Positions 59,306-64,000 of a DNA stretch of 64,000 nucleotides are shown one piece after another. This DNA is from Citrus sinensis (taxonomy: Eukaryota > Streptophyta > Magnoliopsida > Sapindales > Rutaceae). How positions within the stretch are numbered: position 1 is the first letter of the stretch; each line of letters opens with the position of its first letter. The DNA lies in assembly GCF_022201045.2 (NCBI RefSeq), contig NC_068558.1, forward strand, positions 32,197,501-32,261,500. The letters run 5' to 3'. Both the position numbers and the translations under genes were made by a program. The notes beneath the pieces were generated by a model. It saw nothing but the letters and a program-made list of their open reading frames with translations. It had not been told where the DNA came from and made no database searches.

Positions 59306-62119
59306 ATGCAGGCTTGTAGTGGAGCTGCAGTTATGGGTTCTCTGCAACAGCCCATTTGGGTTAAGGGCTCTCGTTTTCCTTCCGAAGGGTCTGTGATGGT
59401 TGGATTTCCAAATCAGATTAGGCTCAATGTGGTGAAGCCTTGTAGATGTTCTTCAATTGAAGGAAGTTTGGTTACTGGGAGGCCACCATCTTCTGTATCT
59501 GTCCCTATACCTGAAATTGGAGGTAAGATTTTTTTTAACACTTTAGTTTTAGAAAATTTTTTATTGGTGAATTGGTGCTTACGCTTAGTGTCTTGAATCT
59601 TATGCAACAATGTCTAGGTGATGGAAGCAGCTTTGTGGATTACAGCCTGGGTGAGGCAGATCCAGAGGTCTGTGAAATTATCACTAAGGAGAAGGAGAGG
59701 CAGTTTAAGAGCCTTGAGCTTATAGCATCAGAAAATTTTACATCCCGAGCAGTGATGGAGGCAGTTGGTTCATGCCTCACAAACAAATATTCTGAAGGAC
59801 TGCCTGGTAAAAGGTAAACTTTCTTCATTCAAGGAAAATTTTATTTAATTTTTAATTTTTGTATTTCTTTTTCATTCAATTTTACATGGAAAAAACATAT
59901 GTTTTCTTTACCTCAGATACTATGGTGGTAACGAGTACATTGATGAGCTTGAAACCCTTTGTCAGAAAAGGGCTTTGGCAGCATTTAACCTAGATGAAAA
60001 TAAGTGGGGTGTTAATGTTCAACCGCTGTCTGGTTCTCCTGCTAACTTTGAAGTTTATACTGCAATTCTTAAACCTCATGATCGAATAATGGTTGGTTGT
60101 TAGTATGCTTTCTGTTTTTCATTTCCAGTGTCTAGAAGTGCACAAATTCATAACATGTTATTGTAATTTTCCTAGGGTTTGGATTTACCACATGGTGGAC
60201 ATTTGTCTCATGGGTTCATGACTCCTAAAAGACGGGTTTCTGGCACCTCAATTTATTTTGAGTCTATGCCTTATCGACTTGACGAATCTACAGGTTATGC
60301 TAGTTTTTAGATTTTCTAAGGAGAGAGTTGCTTTTTAATTCAGTTGGTGGTTTGATATAAATTTCTATTTTAATATTAAACAGGCCTTGTTAATTATGAC
60401 ATGCTTGAGAAAACTGCTATTCTCTTTCGACCGAAACTCATAATTGCTGGTGCTAGTGCTTATCCTCGTGACTTTGACTATCCTCGCTTGAGGCAGGTAA
60501 GGAGTTACTGCTAGTTCTGGTGTAAGCAGTGTGCGGTCTAAAAATGTTCTGTCTACGTCATTAGTGACTAACTACTGGGATCCATATGCTTGAGTAGATT
60601 GCAGATGCTGTTGGTGCTTTTCTCATGATGGATATGGCTCACATAAGTGGCCTTGTTGCTGCCTCTGTGGTTGCTGACCCCTTCAAGTACTGTGACGTCG
60701 TGACAACAACAACTCACAAGGTATGAGTTACTGTTTGAAATAGTCATGTAGTTTTAAATATTACTATATTTATCTTTTGTTTTGATTCTTTAGATTTTTT
60801 ACCCCCCACGACAATAAATATATGCATTTCTATGCAGTCTTTGAGAGGTCCAAGAGGTGGCATGATCTTCTTCAAGAAAGATCCTGTCCTTGGAGTGGAA
60901 CTGGAATCTGCCATTAACAATGCTGTTTTCCCAGGTTTACAGGTTGGATTTGTCTCTTACGTTTTTTCTATAACTTCTCTGAATTAAATTCTGTTCTTTA
61001 TCTTTTGTGGAGATTTTCTTATAAACTTTTTAGTTGTGAGACTATCGGTGGGACATGATGAAGGCTTCATATCTGCAGGGTGGTCCTCATAACCATACAA
61101 TTGGGGGCCTTGCGGTTTGTTTGAAGCATGCACAGTCTCCAGAATTTAAAGTTTACCAGAACAAGGTATCACATATCTGGTAAAAACTTCTTGTGAGGAA
61201 TTCCCCAATTCATCGTATTGATTTTATTTATTCATTTTTGTAGGTGGTCTCTAATTGCAGAGCGCTTGCAAGCCGATTGGTTGAATTAGGTTACAAGCTG
61301 GTGTCAGGAGGGAGCGACAATCACCTGGTTCTTGTAGATCTAAGGCCGATGGTGAGTTCTTGGTTCTTAAATGAATCTTCTTATTCCTATTCCTCTAGTA
61401 CCAATAAGGAGTGCCCAATTGTCAGTATAATTTTAAATGAAGTGAAAAGATTCTTACAAATGTTGAAAAGGGAGTATTATTATAACATAATTGGTTTGAT
61501 TACAACACATGAGAAACATGCCCAGAAATCTAATTATATGGAATTTTTTGCTGACTTTTCTGTTTGGTAATTTTTGTAATTAAAGGCTGAGTTCTCTTTG
61601 AATTTTGCTTGCAACCTTTCATAAGCAACATATCTTTGAGTATTATTTTCTCTTACCATTTACTTTTTGCTCTTTGAAAGGGTATTGATGGGGCTCGTGT
61701 AGAGAAAATTCTTGACATGGCCTCCATCACTCTCAACAAAAATTCAGTGCCTGGTTAGTCTAGCTTTTGGTTCTAAATTTTATTTTATGTCCGTTTTCCT
61801 TATATGACGCATTTACTTACTACTGTTACTGTTTAATTGTAAAGGTGACAAGAGTGCTCTAGTCCCGGGTGGTATTCGCATTGGCTCACCTGCAATGACA
61901 ACTAGAGGATTTTCTGAGAAAGAATTTGTTGCAATTGCTGACTTTATACACGAGGGTGTAGAAATAACCCTGGAAGCTAAAAAGTTGGTTCAAGGATCAA
62001 AGCTCCAAGACTTCATGAATTTTGTCACATCACCCAATTTCTCGTTGATGAATAATGTCGCCGATCTTCGTGGTCGGGTTGAAGCTCTTACAACCCAGTT
62101 TCCCATCCCCGGAGTATGA
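59306..62119 (+). CDS. SHM3: serine hydroxymethyltransferase, plastid type (SHM3-like)
   Basis: Eleven coding exons: 59306-59522, 59618-59813, 59917-60091, 60176-60293, 60384-60496, 60598-60720, 60838-60942, 61079-61165, 61244-61351, 61681-61753 and 61845-62119. They total 1,590 nt, 529 residues. The first 80 or so residues ([18 protein letters not shown]) form a Ser/Arg-rich transit peptide, and the length and start match the plastid isoform. The fold-type I PLP core is intact: [63 protein letters not shown], and [14 protein letters not shown] with the PLP lysine (HK) split between exons 6 and 7. It interconverts serine plus THF and glycine plus methylene-THF, supplying one-carbon units. ATG 59306 is the first ATG after the inferred acceptor. 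A GTG upstream in frame is not a plant start. Confidence 0.96.
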
Positions 62120-62849
62120 TTGTGTAGTTGTTTTACAGGTTAAAACCCGATCGATGCTTTCTCATGGGGGAAAATGACAGGCACTATGTTTTTGCTTCTG
62201 TGAACTGCAGGGGAAAATTAAATTATTATAATATAGGGGTTAAATTACTTATGGAAAATGATGAATTCTAGGGCCAAATTTTGATCTAATGGTCTTTTTA
62301 GTCTCTTCTCTAATTAGCATTTGTTGATTGTACTTAGTGACGTCTTTGATCTTTCATCTATGACTCAAAACAAAATGGTTTAATCAGATGCTGAAATACA
62401 TGTTTCCAATTTCTCTTTTAACATATTTCTTAAGTAAACCAAAAGATTTAAATGACGTCACCCTGTCATTGGAATGCGAAAATTTGGTGCAAGCAAGCAT
62501 GTCTGCTTGATCAATGAACATTTCTGAAGTTAATAGGCTTTTCGACTCATTAATTGATTTTTGAAACTTAAAGGTATAACTAAGAGAACTATTCCTTCAC
62601 ACTTTCACCGAATACATCAATGAAGATGAATTTGCAGAAGATAAGCGCTCTCTGCATATGTCGTAACCCTGCATTGACAGAATAATAGTGGTATTATTAT
62701 CCCTTTCACCTCAGAACTTTCAAAATTTATATTTGTCATTTTGTTCATTTTGTTCAATTCATACACCATTAAAGAAAATATGCATACGTCCTAAAACCAT
62801 ATCTATTACTACAATAAAAACAATAATATAAAATTTCTTATGTAAATAA
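62120..62849. other. SHMT 3' UTR and intergenic DNA
   Basis: Likely 3' UTR to about 62330 followed by AT-rich sequence; no gene seen. Confidence 0.5.
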
Positions 62850-62857
62850 CTATAAGA

Positions 62858-63110
62858 CCTATGTATTTTACATGACTTATATGACTCACACAACTTATAC
62901 GACTATATTACTTATACCACTATATTTCTTATACGACCTATACAATTATATTACTTACGCAACTTACACGATTATATTTCTTACACAAACTACATGACTA
63001 CATTTCTTATACGTGCTACACGACTACATTACTTACACGAGCTACATTATTACATGACCTATACGACTACATGACGTACATGACGTCCAATAAAATACAC
63101 GACCTAAAAC
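62858..63110. repeat. degenerate 12-bp-type minisatellite
   Basis: About twenty diverged units of the type TTACACGACTA / TTATACGACTA (for example ACTTATACGACTATATTACTT, ACACGATTATATTTC, TACACGACTACATTAC) stand head to tail. The period is about 11-13 and often alternates CGAC with ATTA. Confidence 0.75.
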
Positions 63111-64000
63111 ATTTTCGCCATAAACACATGTTCAACATGATCTCTTGCTGAAAAAAATAATTAAACAACGTATATTGCATACAGTTTGACATATAAGGAA
63201 AATAGTGAAAAAAAAATTGAAAATAGAACATTATAATGTGAGGAAAATATCTAGATTTTTTTTATAAAATGTTAAACTTAAAACCCAACAACATTAACAT
63301 ACCTTATTGGTTTGTTTAATGAGCAATGCACCTCCTTTCAATTGAAAAAACTATGAGAGTTAAAGATGTTAATACATAACTATACTTGTGTAAGAGGTTA
63401 TAAAAGATTTTAAGAGATTTTGTAGTTGTTTTGGATAAGAAGAGAGTGAGGAGGATTTGATGCATTTATTAAGGATATTTTAAACTTTACATTTCTTAGG
63501 GTACTCGTGAAAATGAAAAAGTGGAGTATTTAAATAATTGTTAAAGGGTATTTAATCAAAAGCCCCAGAAAAACAGAACAGAAGATCATGATTTTCGTTC
63601 GTGCAATTAGAAACGATGAAGCAAATGACACCATCAAGCTGGAGTTAGATGATCACCCATTTCATCAACTATGAGTTTTTGTTGTGATGATGTCATTAAA
63701 TCGAATTATCATGTCTCACCTTCAGTTGTAAAATTTAACTAGCTCATCAAGTAATAGAAGCTTTTTAAGTTAAGATCAGGGTTGCATTTGATGCAGTTAC
63801 TAACTTTACAACCTAATAAATCCCAGTTGGACAAATACCAGTCATTTGTCCAAAGTATTTATGCTACACAACAGTTGGAACTTCTTACAATTTTGTAAAA
63901 CAAAAGTGCTCTTGCTCTAGCTCTTGCTTACACGTCCAATATGGCTCTTTGAAAACAATATTGTACCATTAATCCCTATTCTACTCCATTTGAAAAGTGG
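63111..64000. other. intergenic to window end
   Basis: AT-rich; no ORF, RNA gene or clear repeat identified. Confidence 0.5.

Noticed and set aside
63111-64000. Possible gene at the window's right edge
   Set aside because: No frame longer than short chance ORFs and no motif.

Overview
This is a nuclear segment of a dicot plant chromosome. The evidence is plant-specific families with GT/AG introns and AT-rich intergenic DNA, plastid-targeted proteins encoded by nuclear-type genes, a CC-NB-LRR resistance gene, and many plant transposon relics. The gene content and style would suit a woody rosid such as Citrus, but that species-level guess is inference only.

Layout, left to right. 1-3,300 is AT-rich DNA with two related nested TIR elements. 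3,327-4,745 is a rhomboid protein of the RBL14 type with a RanBP2 zinc finger. 6,299-11,244 is a plastid-type DEAD-box helicase (RH50 type, 8 exons). 12,497-14,192 is plastid ribosomal protein L18 (3 exons). 14,874-15,302 (minus) is an S-protein homolog. 16,139-16,300 is a probable SINE with a 14-bp target duplication. 17,723-20,384 is a CHX15-like cation/H+ antiporter (3 exons). 20,788-21,578 is a dead PPR gene.

21,700-41,400 is a rearranged, transposon-rich block. It holds a complete hAT-like non-autonomous element, a 7 x 32-bp array, a small TIR element, a rearranged hAT/NAC junction, a Mutator-like element with a perfect 9-bp target duplication, two broken NAC gene copies, a complete but dead Ty1/copia retrotransposon with 213-bp LTRs and a perfect 5-bp target duplication, and three broken copies of an ankyrin-PGG gene. 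The two NAC copies share a 3' flank that is homologous to an intron of the ankyrin gene. They are therefore copies of one fused NAC/ankyrin block, and the copia element landed in only one of them.

41,893-46,119 (minus) is an intact RPP13-like CC-NB-LRR. 47,337-56,630 (minus) is the mismatch-repair gene MLH1, reconstructed as 15 exons and 735 residues. 59,306-62,119 is a serine hydroxymethyltransferase of the plastid SHM3 type (11 coding exons, 529 residues). The rest is AT-rich intergenic sequence.

The genes are independent eukaryotic transcription units, so no operon-like cooperation is expected. RH50 and L18 are adjacent and both relate to plastid ribosomes or RNA. I saw no clearly new biological system. 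The most distinctive observations are a 145-bp tandem duplication in MLH1 that creates a potential 12-nt in-frame micro-exon, the layered NAC/ankyrin/copia history, and the clean target-site duplications that date several insertions relative to each other.
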